Both the position numbers and the translations under genes were made by a program. From positions 124,001 to 188,000 of the forward strand of contig NZ_BMPG01000002.1 in NCBI RefSeq assembly GCF_014647475.1: 64,000 bases of DNA, read 5' to 3'. Source of the stretch: Halocalculus aciditolerans (lineage in GTDB: Archaea > Halobacteriota > Halobacteria > Halobacteriales > Halobacteriaceae). Position 1 is the stretch's first letter. Every line of letters starts with the position of its first letter. A model generated the notes under the pieces. That model saw only the letters and a list, made by a program, of their open reading frames with translations, had not been told where the DNA came from and made no database searches. Positions 1 to 9,424 of the stretch are shown piece by piece.

Positions 1-1
1 G

Positions 2-1255
2 GTCGCGGAGCGCGACGTCGTCCTCATCATGTCCTCGGACATTGACGCGAACGAGGCGGCGGTGCGGAACATCCGCTCGCAGAACGAAGAGCAGTTCGTC
101 GTCGTGCGCGCGAGCGACCCCGTGACGAGCGACGAACTCACCGAACTCGGCGCGGACGTCGTCATCAACCCCTCCAGCGTCATCGCCGACGCCTCCCTCC
201 GCGCCCTGGAGTCCGGCGAACTGGAGTATAAGGCCCGTCAGCTCTCCGACGTCATCGACGCGACGTCGGACCGGATGGCCATCGTCACACACGACAACCC
301 CGACCCGGACTCCATCTCCTCTGCGGTCGCGTTGCGCGCCATCGCGGAACACCTCGGCGTCGACGCGGACATCCTCTACTTCGGCGACATCGGCCACCAG
401 GAGAACCGCGCGTTCGTCAACCTCCTCGACATCGAGTTGACGCCGTACGAGGACGTCGACATCGACGACTACGACACGGTCGCGCTCATCGACCCGGCGA
501 AAGCCGGCGAACTCCAAGTGGACGCACAGGTCGACATCTTCATCGACCACTACGAGTCCGGCGGCGAGGTGGACGCGGAGTTCGTCGACGTCCGCCCGAA
601 CGTCTCCTCCACGTCGACGATTCTGACGAAGTACATCCAGGAGTTCGACCTCTCTGTGTCCGAGGAGGTGGCGACCGCCTTACTCTACGGGATTCGCGCG
701 GAGACGCTCGACTTCCGCCGAGATACGACGCCGGCCGACCTGACGGCGGCCGCCTATCTCTACCCGTTCGCGAACCACGACGTCCTCGAACAGGTCGAGT
801 CGCCGAACATGAGCCCGGAGACCCTCGACGTGCTCGCGGAAGCCATCACGAACCGCGAGGTACAGGGCTCACACCTCGTGTCGAACGCGGGATTCATCCG
901 GGACCGAGAGGCGCTCGGGCAGGCCGCCCAGCAGCTCCTCAACCTCGAAGGCATTACGACGACCGTCTGTTTCGGCATCGTCGAAGACACCATCTTCCTC
1001 TCCGCGCGCTCGAAGGACATCCGGATGAACATCGGGAAAGTCCTCCAGGACGCCTTCTCCGAGATCGGCGAGGCCGCCGGGCACTCGACGCAGGCGTCCG
1101 CGGAGATTCCGCTCGGCATCTTCACCGGTATCGAGATTTCCGACGAGAACCGAGACACGCTCCTCTCGCTCACCGAGGAAGCCGTGCGGCGGAAACTGTT
1201 CGACGCGATGGGCGTCGACGTCGAAGCGGAGCCGGCCGCGTCGAACGGGAACTAG
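2..1255 (+). CDS. DHH-family phosphoesterase with N-terminal RCK/TrkA-N-like part (5' end outside window)
   Basis: The frame is open from base 2, so the true start lies upstream. Visible residues begin with the end of a nucleotide-binding RCK/TrkA-N-like region (VVLIMSSDIDANEAAVRNI, then VVINPSSVIADASL). A DHH phosphoesterase domain follows, with the metal motif HDNPDPDSISSA, then DTVALIDPA and the DHH-equivalent IDHYESGG. A DHHA1-like C-terminal part carries STQASAEIPLG near residue 360. DHH proteins of this type cleave phosphodiester bonds of small nucleotides or short oligonucleotides. The RCK-DHH combination is common in haloarchaea, but its substrate is not settled. Family assignment is secure; the exact role is not. 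Confidence 0.85.
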   Translation, partial: VAERDVVLIMSSDIDANEAAVRNIRSQNEEQFVVVRASDPVTSDELTELGADVVINPSSVIADASLRALESGELEYKARQLSDVIDATSDRMAIVTHDNPDPDSISSAVALRAIAEHLGVDADILYFGDIGHQENRAFVNLLDIELTPYEDVDIDDYDTVALIDPAKAGELQVDAQVDIFIDHYESGGEVDAEFVDVRPNVSSTSTILTKYIQEFDLSVSEEVATALLYGIRAETLDFRRDTTPADLTAAAYLYPFANHDVLEQVESPNMSPETLDVLAEAITNREVQGSHLVSNAGFIRDREALGQAAQQLLNLEGITTTVCFGIVEDTIFLSARSKDIRMNIGKVLQDAFSEIGEAAGHSTQASAEIPLGIFTGIEISDENRDTLLSLTEEAVRRKLFDAMGVDVEAEPAASNGN

Positions 1256-1259
1256 CAGA

Positions 1260-1553
1260 TCACGCTACGAGGCCGCTTTCGGAGGACTCTGCGCCTTTGA
1301 GTCGCTCGACGACGTCGTTGATGAGGATGATGTCGCCGACGGCCCGCACCCAGCGATAGGGGATGATGATGCCTTTACGGCCGGTGGAGACCTCCTCGAA
1401 GAGCTCGCCGTTGAGCTGGCCGAGGGCGAGGCCGTTGACGACTTCCTGGTCGAGGTTGAGGCGGATGTCTTCGACTTCGCCGACGAAGACGCCGTTGTTC
1501 GAGTAGACCTCGCGGCCGACCAGGCTCGTGATTTCCTGCGGGGTGTCGTCCAT
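1260..1553 (-). CDS. PRC-barrel domain protein
   Basis: A 97-aa protein starting at an ATG whose codon is 1551-1553. The opening segment EITSLVGREVYSNNGVFVGE and the later GIIIPYRWVRAVGDIILI match the PRC-barrel fold, a small beta-barrel found alone in many haloarchaea and, in other lineages, attached to photosynthetic reaction centre H subunit or RimM. It is convergent with the DHH gene, leaving 4 bp between stops. An upstream in-frame extension to 1643 is possible but lacks the family's usual N-terminus. Role unknown, probably RNA- or protein-binding. Confidence 0.8.
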   Translation of the reverse strand: MDDTPQEITSLVGREVYSNNGVFVGEVEDIRLNLDQEVVNGLALGQLNGELFEEVSTGRKGIIIPYRWVRAVGDIILINDVVERLKGAESSESGLVA

Positions 1554-1694
1554 GTGCTCGAAGAATGGGCCTGGCCCCTTAACTGTTAGAGCTATCGCAG
1601 CGCCCGCTCCGGGCGACTCATTCCCGCGACAGCGCGCCTGCATTACGGGTGAGACGCCCGCGACACGCCGTCGCTCTCTCCGGGTGACGGCCGG

Positions 1695-2783
1695 TTACGA
1701 TTCGTCGAGCGAGTCGAGGACGTCGCCGAGTTCGCGGAGCGCGGACGCCATCTGGTTCGGCGCGAGACCGAGGCTGACGCGGATGCGGTCGCTCTCACCG
1801 AAGAAGCGGCCGGGGACGACGAGGAGGCCGCGCTCCCAGGCCTTCGCGGTGACTTCGTCGCCGTCCGCGTGCACGGGGTTGAGGAAGGCGAACGTGCTGT
1901 CGGGCGCGACGAACCCCTCGACGTCGTCGCGGGTGGCGACGAACTCGGCGAGGAGGTCGCTGTTCGCGTCGAGGAGGTCGCGGGAGCGCCCGGTGAGGTG
2001 GTCGAGGTTGTGAAGCGCGCGCATCGCGAGCGCGCGACTGGGGCCGGCGACGCCGGGGACGTGGTGGGAGACCTTGCGGGCGCGGTCGACGAAGTCGGCG
2101 TCGGCGACGACCCAGCCGATGCGGAGGTCGCCGAGCCCCCAGAACTTCGTGAGACTTCCCGTGACGACCGTTCCGTCGAGGTCGGCGGCGGTGACGCCGC
2201 CGAACGCGCCGTCGCCGGCGTCGCGAGTGAAGGGCGCGTAGACTTCGTCGACGAGGAGGCGGGCGTCGCCCTCGCGAGCGATAGCGGCGGCTTCGGCGAG
2301 CGTCTCCCGGTCGGTGAGGCGGCCGGAGGGGTTGTGGCGGTTCGTGATGGTGACGAGGGCGGTGTCGGGCGTCATCGCCTTCTCGATGCGGCCGGTGTCG
2401 AGGGAGGCGTCGTCGGCGCGGCGGAATCGGTCGACGCCGAACCCGACGCCGGCGGGCGTCTTCACGAGCGGCTCGTACCCCGGTTTCTCGACGAGCGCGT
2501 GGGCGTTCTCCGGGTCGGCCTCGTGGGCGGCGGCGAACGCGATGAAGTTCGCGGTGGACGCGCCGGGCGTCACGAGGACCTGGTCGGGCTCTACGCCGTA
2601 CGCGCCCGCGAGTTGCATTTCGAGCGTCGCGCCGGCGGGCGGGTCGGCGAGCCCGTCGAGGGCGGGCGGGACGACGCGCGTCTCCTGGTCGTGTTCGCCG
2701 CGCAGGTCGCTCGTCCCGAGGTCGTACATCGCGACCTCCGGGCGACCCTGTATCCAGTCGAGGTAGTCGAGGTCCGGGAACAT
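1695..2783 (-). CDS. class I/II PLP-dependent aminotransferase
   Basis: A 362-aa fold-type I aminotransferase. Seen in the sequence: a nucleotide-loop region VTPGASTANFIAFAAA, the ITNRHNPSGRLTD motif (family N-P-x-G), VDEVYAPF (Asp contacting the pyridine nitrogen), and the Schiff-base lysine in GSLTKFWGLGDLRIGW. A C-terminal Arg in DRIRVSLG probably binds the substrate carboxylate. The ATG at 2781-2783 gives the usual family length (MFPDLDYLDW). The substrate amino acid cannot be deduced. It is divergent from the helicase at 2888. Confidence 0.85.
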   Translation of the reverse strand: MFPDLDYLDWIQGRPEVAMYDLGTSDLRGEHDQETRVVPPALDGLADPPAGATLEMQLAGAYGVEPDQVLVTPGASTANFIAFAAAHEADPENAHALVEKPGYEPLVKTPAGVGFGVDRFRRADDASLDTGRIEKAMTPDTALVTITNRHNPSGRLTDRETLAEAAAIAREGDARLLVDEVYAPFTRDAGDGAFGGVTAADLDGTVVTGSLTKFWGLGDLRIGWVVADADFVDRARKVSHHVPGVAGPSRALAMRALHNLDHLTGRSRDLLDANSDLLAEFVATRDDVEGFVAPDSTFAFLNPVHADGDEVTAKAWERGLLVVPGRFFGESDRIRVSLGLAPNQMASALRELGDVLDSLDES

Positions 2784-2887
2784 GGCTGAGTCTGGGCGTG
2801 CCGGGGGGATAGGCCTTGCCGCTCGGCGGCGGCTCTCGGACTGCGGCGACCGGAACGCGTTTCCCCGAATCACCCCCTATCTCGGGT

Positions 2888-5188
2888 GTGAACGACCCGC
2901 AGGAGTGGCTGGGCGAGGCGTTCGGCGAAGGGCGGGTGGCGGACGCGCGCACGCTGCCGGGACGGGCGGCGGAGACGCGAGCCGTCGACCTCGAACCCCG
3001 GCTCGCGTCGGCGCTTGAGGACCGCGGCATCACGGAGCTCTACGCGCATCAGGCGGACGCCGTCGACGCGATACGCGCGGGGAAGGACGTGGTGGTGGCG
3101 ACGCCGACGGCGTCCGGGAAGTCGCTCGCGTACACGATTCCGGCGTTCGAGAACGCGATGGACCACGGCGGGCGCACGCTCTATCTCGGCCCGCAGAACG
3201 CGCTCGTCGCCGACCAGGCCGAATCGCTCTCGGACCTCGCGCACGGCCTCGGATTCGGGAGTAAGGTGCGAGTGGAGACGTACACGGGCCGGCTGTCGAA
3301 GGCGGAGAAACGCGACGTCCGGGCGAGCGAGCCGACGGTCGTGCTCTCGAACCCGGACATGCTGCACTACGCGCTCCTCCCGCACGCCCACCGGCTCTGG
3401 GAGTGGTTCTTCTCCACGCTCGACCTCGTCGTCGTCGACGAAGTCCACGAGTACCGCGGCGTGTTCGGGAGCCACGTCGCCCTCGTCCTGCGTCGGCTCG
3501 CGCGCGTCTGCGAGCGATTCGACGCGTCGCCGCAGTTCGTCTGCGCGTCGGCGACCATCGGGAACCCGGTCGAGCACGCGGCGACCGTCACCGGGCGAGC
3601 GGCGGCGGATTTCGCGCTCGTCGACGACGACCGGAGCGAGTCGGGGGACACGCACTGGCTCCTCTGGAACCCGCCGCGACAGACGGGCGGAGACGGGCGG
3701 CGGCGGTCGAATCACGTCGAGTCGATGGAGGTCTTCACCGAGTTCGTCGAACGCGGTCATCAGACGCTCGTCTTCACGCGCTCGCGGCAGGGCGCAGAGC
3801 AGAACGCGAACCGGAGCCGCGACCGCCTCAGAGAGCGCGGCGAGCACGACCTCGCGGAGCGAATCGCGGCGTACCAGGCGGCGCTGACGCACGACCGTCG
3901 CCGCGAGCTCGAAGCCGGCTTGCAGTCGGGCGACCTGCGCGGGGTGTGGTCGACGAGCGCGCTCGAACTCGGCGTCGACGTCGGCGGCCTCGACGCGGTG
4001 GTGCTCGACGGCTATCCGGGGACGCGGATGAACACCTTCCAGCGCGCCGGGCGGGCGGGCCGCGGGAGCGCGGACAGCGCAGTCGTGCTCGTCGCGGGCG
4101 AGGACCAACTCGACCAGTACGTGATGAACAACCCGGAGGCCCTCTTCGACGGGCCGCCGGAGCGCGCGGTCGCGGACCCGGAGAACGACCAGATTCTCGA
4201 CCCACACCTCCGGTCGGCGGCGCGGGAGAACTGGCTGAAACCCGGGGACAGCGAGCACTTCCCGGAGTTCGAGGCGCACGTGGACGCCCTCGCGGACGCC
4301 GGCGAGCTGGAGCGCCGCGACACGGACTACGGGACGCGGTGGACGTACGCGGGCGAGGGAAGCCCGCAACACGAGATGAGCCTGCGAAGCATCGACGACG
4401 GGAACGTGCAGCTCCTCGACTCCTCGAACACGAAACTCGCCGAGCTCTCGCACGCTGATGCCGTCCGGGACGCCCATCCGGGCGCAATCTACCACCACCA
4501 GGGCAAGACGTACGAGGTGTCGGACCTCGACCTCGACGCGGGAGTGGCGCGCCTCCAGCGGACGTACGCCGACCACTACACGCGCGTGCTCACGGACAAG
4601 ACCATCAGCGTCGAAGCGGACCTCGATACATCGACGCCGTTCGCCCGCGACGACGTGACGGCGCGTTTCGCGGACATCACGCTCACGACGCAGGTGACGG
4701 GGTACGAGCGCCGCGACGCGAAGCGCGGCGAGACCGTAGGGACGATTCCGCTCGACCTCCCGCCGCGCACCCTGGAGACGAAGGCGCTCTACTACGCCGT
4801 CCCGGAGGACGTCGCGGAGGCGCTCGTCGCCGGCGGCGACCTCCCGGGCGCGATTCACGCCGCCGAACACGCGATGATTTCGATGTTCCCGACCGAACTC
4901 CTCTGCGACCGCGGCGACATCGGCGGGGTCTCCACGCCGCGCCACCCGCACACCGGCGAGCCGACGATATTCATCTACGACGGCTACCCGGGTGGTGTCG
5001 GCCTCGTCCGCGAGGGCTACGGCTCGCTCGGCTCGCTCGCGGCGAGCACGCTCGACATGCTCCGCGGCTGTGACTGCGAGGCCGGCTGTCCGGCGTGCGT
5101 GCAGTCCCCGCAGTGCGGGAACGCGAACGACCCGCTCGACAAGAACCTCGCCATCACGCTCCTCGACGCGCTCGTGGCGGGCGACTAA
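2888..5188 (+). CDS. MrfA/YprA-like superfamily 2 helicase with C-terminal cysteine cluster
   Basis: About 766 aa from a GTG at 2888. SF2 motifs appear in order: Walker A ATPTASGKSLAY near residue 75, DEVHEYRG (DEVH box), CASATIGNP (motif III), WSTSALELGVDVGG (motif V) and QRAGRAGRG (motif VI). The C-terminal DUF1998-type region ends in a four-cysteine cluster, CDCEAGCPACVQSPQCGN. Bacterial MrfA is a DNA-repair helicase acting on crosslinks, and haloarchaea carry close relatives. I infer the same role. An upstream ATG at 2816 would add a segment that looks non-coding, so the GTG is preferred. Confidence 0.85.
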   Translation: MNDPQEWLGEAFGEGRVADARTLPGRAAETRAVDLEPRLASALEDRGITELYAHQADAVDAIRAGKDVVVATPTASGKSLAYTIPAFENAMDHGGRTLYLGPQNALVADQAESLSDLAHGLGFGSKVRVETYTGRLSKAEKRDVRASEPTVVLSNPDMLHYALLPHAHRLWEWFFSTLDLVVVDEVHEYRGVFGSHVALVLRRLARVCERFDASPQFVCASATIGNPVEHAATVTGRAAADFALVDDDRSESGDTHWLLWNPPRQTGGDGRRRSNHVESMEVFTEFVERGHQTLVFTRSRQGAEQNANRSRDRLRERGEHDLAERIAAYQAALTHDRRRELEAGLQSGDLRGVWSTSALELGVDVGGLDAVVLDGYPGTRMNTFQRAGRAGRGSADSAVVLVAGEDQLDQYVMNNPEALFDGPPERAVADPENDQILDPHLRSAARENWLKPGDSEHFPEFEAHVDALADAGELERRDTDYGTRWTYAGEGSPQHEMSLRSIDDGNVQLLDSSNTKLAELSHADAVRDAHPGAIYHHQGKTYEVSDLDLDAGVARLQRTYADHYTRVLTDKTISVEADLDTSTPFARDDVTARFADITLTTQVTGYERRDAKRGETVGTIPLDLPPRTLETKALYYAVPEDVAEALVAGGDLPGAIHAAEHAMISMFPTELLCDRGDIGGVSTPRHPHTGEPTIFIYDGYPGGVGLVREGYGSLGSLAASTLDMLRGCDCEAGCPACVQSPQCGNANDPLDKNLAITLLDALVAGD

Positions 5189-5203
5189 GGGGGGCGGCGG
5201 GCG

Positions 5204-6268
5204 CTATCTGCCGTCGAGGATGGCGTCGAGGTCGGCGTGGTCGCGGAGGAGGTCGCGCATCCGGCGGACGGTGCGGTCGTCGCGCGTGCGGCCGCCGCTC
5301 ACGACGTCTTCGGCGCGGTCGATGGTGGAGAGCGTGTCGGCGTCGACGACGATGATGGGGATGCCTTCCTGTTCGGCGCGGCCGGCGACCGCGCCCGATG
5401 GCTCGTAGCCGCCGGTGAGGACGAGCGCTTTCACGCCGGGGGCTTCGAGCGCGGCGGTCTGGACGTCCGCGCGGTCCCCGCCGGTGATGACGGCGGCGTC
5501 CTTCGTCCGACGGAAGTGCGTGAGCGCGGCCTCCCCGGACATCGCGCCGACGAGGAAGCGCTCGACGAACGCCTCGCCGCCGCCGCCGGCGACGACGCGC
5601 CCGCCGAGTTCGTCCGCGAGGTCGGCGACCGTGACGCCCGCGAGGTCCTGCACGCGCGGGAGGACGCCGCGGACGGGCGCGCCGCGAGCGTCGAGGAACG
5701 GCGCGACCTCCTCCGTGACGGTGTCGTAGTCGGCGTCGGCGACGGCGTTGAAGACGACGCCGTGCAGGCGGTCGCCGAACGCGTCCGCCGCGGCGAGCAC
5801 GTCGTCGACGTCACGGGATTCGCGGTAGCGCGCGAGCAGGAGGACGTCGGCGTCGAGGAGGTCGGCGACGCGGGGTTCGTCGAGGTCGACGACGCGCCCG
5901 GTCTGGATGGCGTCCCCACCCTCCACGAAGAACGCCTCCGTGCCGTCTGCGAGCGTCTCGTAGGCCTCGCGCACGCGGTCGTGGAGCGCGTCGACGTCCT
6001 CGCTCCCTCTAATTGCGTCCGCGACGAACGTCGGCGAGTAGACGACCGGCTCCATGTCGCCGACCTGCGCGTCGAGGCCGAGGAGCTCGTGCGCGAGCAT
6101 CGGGTCCTGGTCGAGGGTTTTCCCGACCGTCGAGCGCAGCCGCGTGCCCTTCGGCTTCATGTAGCCGACGGCGCGGTCGTCGTCGCGCGCAATCGCGGCG
6201 AGTGCGAGCGTGACGGCGGTCTTTCCGGTGCTGGCTTCGGTCGAGGCGACGAGGAGTGGTCGGGTCAT
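5204..6268 (-). CDS. phosphotransacetylase-family protein (BioD-like P-loop plus DRTGG-like domain)
   Basis: A 354-aa protein starting at ATG 6266-6268. The N-terminus RPLLVASTEASTGKTAVTLA is a BioD/CobQ-like P-loop. The middle includes FFVEGGDAIQTGR, and the second half (residues ~200-310) resembles the DRTGG domain that precedes phosphotransacetylase domains in bacterial Pta, including VKALVLTGGYEPSGAVAG. The terminal Pta catalytic domain is absent. Its start overlaps the stop of acetate-CoA ligase by 4 bp (ATGA), so the two are translationally coupled. A regulatory or sensor role in acetyl-CoA metabolism is inferred only from this coupling. Confidence 0.75.
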   Translation of the reverse strand: MTRPLLVASTEASTGKTAVTLALAAIARDDDRAVGYMKPKGTRLRSTVGKTLDQDPMLAHELLGLDAQVGDMEPVVYSPTFVADAIRGSEDVDALHDRVREAYETLADGTEAFFVEGGDAIQTGRVVDLDEPRVADLLDADVLLLARYRESRDVDDVLAAADAFGDRLHGVVFNAVADADYDTVTEEVAPFLDARGAPVRGVLPRVQDLAGVTVADLADELGGRVVAGGGGEAFVERFLVGAMSGEAALTHFRRTKDAAVITGGDRADVQTAALEAPGVKALVLTGGYEPSGAVAGRAEQEGIPIIVVDADTLSTIDRAEDVVSGGRTRDDRTVRRMRDLLRDHADLDAILDGR

Positions 6269-8385
6269 AGCTGGTCGGGGTCGACGGTGAGTCGGAGGTC
6301 GAGCGCGAGTGCTTCGTCGCCCCGCGCGAGCAGCGGGTTGACGTCCAGTTCGAGGATGGCCGGGAAGTCGGTGACGAGCTGGCCGAGGCGTTCGACGCAC
6401 TCCGAGAGGGCGTCCCGGTCGACGGGGGTTCGCCCTCTCGCGCCGCGGAGGAGCGGCGCGGACTGCACGTCGGCGAGCATCTCGTCGGCCTCCCGCTCGG
6501 TGACGGGGGCGACGCGGAAGGTCGTGTCCTCCATGATTTCGACGAAGATGCCGCCGAGGCCGAACATGAGGAGCGGGCCGAACTGCGGGTCGCGGTTCAC
6601 CCCGAGGATGGTCTCCACGCCGTGCTCGGTGTCGACGAGTTCCTGCACCTGGACGCCGAGGATGCGGGCGTCCGACTGGTAGGTCCGTGCGCGCGTCACG
6701 AGGTTCTCGTAGGCGTCGCCGACCTCGGCCTGGGGGACGCCGACTTTCACGCCGCCGATGTCGGATTTGTGGAGGATGTCGGGGCTGACGATCTTCATCA
6801 CGACGTCGCCGTCGACGTCGGCGGCGAGTTCCTCGGCCTCGCCGGGCGACTCCGCGACGCCGCCCTGCGGCGTCGGGATGCCGTAGGCGTCGAGGAGGTC
6901 CATGGCTTCGACGCCGAGCTGGTTCGACTCGCGCTCCGTCACGCCGCGGAGGATCTCCCGCGCGCGCTCGCGGTCGACGTCGAACTCGCGGGGCGTACCG
7001 TACTCGCGGTCGGTGAGGCGGGCGTGTTCGGCGAGCGCGTCGAGGCTGTCCACCGCCCTCGCGGGGTCGAAGTAGTTCGGGATGCCGGCCTCGTTGAGCA
7101 CGCGCTCGGGCGCGCGAACGCGCTCGCCGCCCATGAAGCACGTCACGACGGGCTTCCCGTGCTCTGCTTGGGCGGCGACGACGGCGTCGGCGAGCGCCTC
7201 GTAGTCGAGCATCGCCGTGGGCGCGGCGACGACGACCGCCATCCCGACGCCGCCGTCGGCGAGCGTGACGTCGAGCGCCGTCTCGAAGCGGTCGACGTCC
7301 GCGTCCCCGATGACGTCCACGGGGTTGTGGACGTTCGCGTTCCCGGGGAGCGCGTCGAGCAGGCGGTCGCGGGTGTCGTCGCCGAACGACGCCATCGAGA
7401 GCGAGGAGTCGCCGACGGCGTCCGTCGTCATCACGCCGGGGCCGCCGGCGTTCGTCACGACGCCGACGCCCTCGGTTTCGGGTTTCGGGAGGCCGTCGAG
7501 CGCCTTCGCGAAATCGAAGAACTCCTGGACGTTCTCCGCGCGGAGCACGCCCGCCTGCTCGAACCCCGCCTCGTAGGCCTTCTCGCTCCCCGCAATCGCG
7601 CCCGTGTGGCTGGAGGCGGCCTGCGCGCCCGCCTCCGTCCGCCCGGACTTCACGGCGACGACCGGCGTCTCACTGGTCACCTCGCGCGCCGTGTCGATGA
7701 ACGCCCGGCCGTCAACCACGGACTCCAGGTAGGCGAGCACGACGTTCGTCTCCTCGTCTTCGCCCCACGCCCGCATGAAATCCGTCTCGTCCATCGCCGC
7801 CTTGTTCCCCAGACTGACGACGTCGGAGAACCCGAAGTCGGCGTCGTTCGCCCAGTCGAGCACGGCCGTGATGAACGCGCCCGACTGGCTCATGAACGCC
7901 ACGGAGCCCGGGAGCGCCATCGACGGGCCGAACGTCGCGTTCATCCCGGAGCGCGTGCTCATCACGCCGAGGCAGTTCGGGCCGACGAGGTTCACCCCGT
8001 ACTCCGCGGCGAGGTCGACGAGTTCCTGTTCTTGCTGCGCGCCCTCGCCGCCGGCCTCGCCGAATCCCGCCGTCACGACGACGACGTTCGGCACGCCCGC
8101 CTCACCCGCGTCTCGGACGACGTCGGCGACCGCGTCGGGCGGCACGACCACGACCGCGACGTCCACGTCGGGCGCGCTCGCGAGGTCGGGGTAGCACGCG
8201 TAGCCGAGCACGGACTCGCGCTTCGGGTTCACCGCGACGACCTCGCCGTCGAAGCCGTCGAGGTTCGTGAGTATCGCCCGCCCCACCGCGCCCTCGCGGT
8301 CCGTCGCCCCCACGACCGCGACGCGCGCCGGGTCGAACAGCCGACGCAGCTCGTCGGACTGACTCCGCTGGCTCGTTTCCTGCAC
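6265..8385 (-). CDS. acd: ADP-forming acetate-CoA ligase (acetyl-CoA synthetase)
   Basis: A 706-aa fused alpha-beta enzyme converting acetyl-CoA, ADP and phosphate to acetate, CoA and ATP, the usual archaeal acetate-forming route. The N-terminal CoA-binding Rossmann domain starts at FDPARVAVVGATDREG. Succinyl-CoA-ligase-like domains follow with VGPNCLGVM, FMSQSGAF and ASSHTGAIAGS. The last ~230 residues form an ATP-grasp domain (DVVMKIVSPDILHKSDIGGV, LMFGLGGIFVEIM, LDVNPLL). It is first in a leftward operon with the DRTGG-like protein. Acyl-CoA preference is not readable from sequence. Confidence 0.9.
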   Translation of the reverse strand: MQETSQRSQSDELRRLFDPARVAVVGATDREGAVGRAILTNLDGFDGEVVAVNPKRESVLGYACYPDLASAPDVDVAVVVVPPDAVADVVRDAGEAGVPNVVVVTAGFGEAGGEGAQQEQELVDLAAEYGVNLVGPNCLGVMSTRSGMNATFGPSMALPGSVAFMSQSGAFITAVLDWANDADFGFSDVVSLGNKAAMDETDFMRAWGEDEETNVVLAYLESVVDGRAFIDTAREVTSETPVVAVKSGRTEAGAQAASSHTGAIAGSEKAYEAGFEQAGVLRAENVQEFFDFAKALDGLPKPETEGVGVVTNAGGPGVMTTDAVGDSSLSMASFGDDTRDRLLDALPGNANVHNPVDVIGDADVDRFETALDVTLADGGVGMAVVVAAPTAMLDYEALADAVVAAQAEHGKPVVTCFMGGERVRAPERVLNEAGIPNYFDPARAVDSLDALAEHARLTDREYGTPREFDVDRERAREILRGVTERESNQLGVEAMDLLDAYGIPTPQGGVAESPGEAEELAADVDGDVVMKIVSPDILHKSDIGGVKVGVPQAEVGDAYENLVTRARTYQSDARILGVQVQELVDTEHGVETILGVNRDPQFGPLLMFGLGGIFVEIMEDTTFRVAPVTEREADEMLADVQSAPLLRGARGRTPVDRDALSECVERLGQLVTDFPAILELDVNPLLARGDEALALDLRLTVDPDQL

Positions 8386-8459
8386 GCGCGGTCTATCGCC
8401 CGCGGCCCCGATAAGTCTGGGTGGCCACCGCCCGATTATGGAAGAAAAAGTTAGGCTTC

Positions 8460-8478
8460 CCGAAAACTATCTTTTCGG
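8460..8478. promoter_or_regulatory. palindromic operator upstream of the ZIP transporter
   Basis: A perfect 7-bp inverted repeat, CCGAAAA-ctatc-TTTTCGG, ends 22 bp before the ATG of the ZIP gene. The position overlaps the expected archaeal TATA/transcription-start zone, so a bound protein would block initiation. A metal-responsive DtxR/SirR-type repressor is a natural candidate given the transporter, but that is inference. Confidence 0.55.
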
Positions 8479-8500
8479 ATGGTAAACTGTAAGTGGCCGG

Positions 8501-9424
8501 ATGACGGAGTACCACCTAGACATGGACGCCGTCACTGCCTACGCGTTCGTCTTCCTCGCGGGACTCGTCACGTGCCTCGCGACCGGACTCGGGGCACTTC
8601 CCTTCTTCGTGGTCGACGAGACCTCCGACCGCTGGACGGTCGCGCTCTGGGGCGTCGCCTCCGGCATCATGCTCGCCGCGTCCGTCTTCGGCCTCCTCCG
8701 CGAGGGCCTCGCGCTCACGACCGGCCTTCCGATCGTTCTCGCCGTCGGCGTCGCCGCCGGAGTCGTCCTCGTCGTCGTCGCTAACTCCGTTCTCGACCGC
8801 GTCGACGTCGGCGGCCACGGCCACAGCCACGACGAGCCCGCCGACCGCGCCGGAGCCGACACCAGCAACGACGACGCCGGACCGAACGACGCCCACGACG
8901 TGCACGTCGACCCCGAAGCCGTCGCCGAGGGCGACCTGAAGAAGCTCGCGCTCATCCTCGGCGTCCTCACCGTCCACTCCTTCCCCGAGGGCGTCGCCGT
9001 CGGCGTCTCCTTCGCCGAACTCGGCCTCCAGGGCGGCGTTCCGATTCTCGGCCTCACGGTTCCCGTGCTCGCCATCGTCATGACCGTCGCTATCAGCGTC
9101 CACAACATCCCCGAGGGCCTCGCCGTCTCCATCCCCCTGAAGGCGATGGACGTCTCGAAGTGGCGCATGGTCGGCGCGGCCGTCTTCTCCAGTCTCCCCC
9201 AGCCCATCGGCGCGGTCATCGCGTTCGCCTTCGTCACGTGGGCGTACCGCTTCCTCCCCTTCGGCTACGGGTTCGCCGCCGGCGCGATGCTCTACCTCGT
9301 CCTCGCCGAGTTCGTCCCGGACGCCCTCGAAGCGGGCGCGGACCTCCCCGGCGGCGGCTACCGCGAACTCGCCCTCGGCGTCCTCGGCGGCGTCGCGATT
9401 ATGGTCCCGCTCATCTTCGTCTAA
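8501..9424 (+). CDS. ZIP-family divalent metal transporter
   Basis: A 307-aa membrane protein with about eight hydrophobic segments. The two family motifs are intact: HSFPEGVAVGVSF in TM4 and HNIPEGLAVSIPLK in TM5, which supply the binuclear metal site. A cytoplasmic loop near residues 105-145 is rich in His and Asp (GGHGHSHDEP, DAHDVHVD), as expected for a metal-sensing or buffering loop. ZIP proteins import zinc, iron or manganese down the gradient. Preceded by a palindrome at 8460-8478 that probably controls it. Confidence 0.9.
   Translation: MTEYHLDMDAVTAYAFVFLAGLVTCLATGLGALPFFVVDETSDRWTVALWGVASGIMLAASVFGLLREGLALTTGLPIVLAVGVAAGVVLVVVANSVLDRVDVGGHGHSHDEPADRAGADTSNDDAGPNDAHDVHVDPEAVAEGDLKKLALILGVLTVHSFPEGVAVGVSFAELGLQGGVPILGLTVPVLAIVMTVAISVHNIPEGLAVSIPLKAMDVSKWRMVGAAVFSSLPQPIGAVIAFAFVTWAYRFLPFGYGFAAGAMLYLVLAEFVPDALEAGADLPGGGYRELALGVLGGVAIMVPLIFV

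Noticed and set aside
2870-4951. Very long open frame on the minus strand opposite the helicase gene
   Set aside because: Arg/Val-rich shadow of a G+C-rich gene; the plus strand has complete helicase motifs.
5237-8454. Long plus-strand frames opposite the DRTGG and acetate-CoA ligase genes
   Set aside because: Arg/Asp/Val-rich text without motifs; the minus-strand products carry clear domains.
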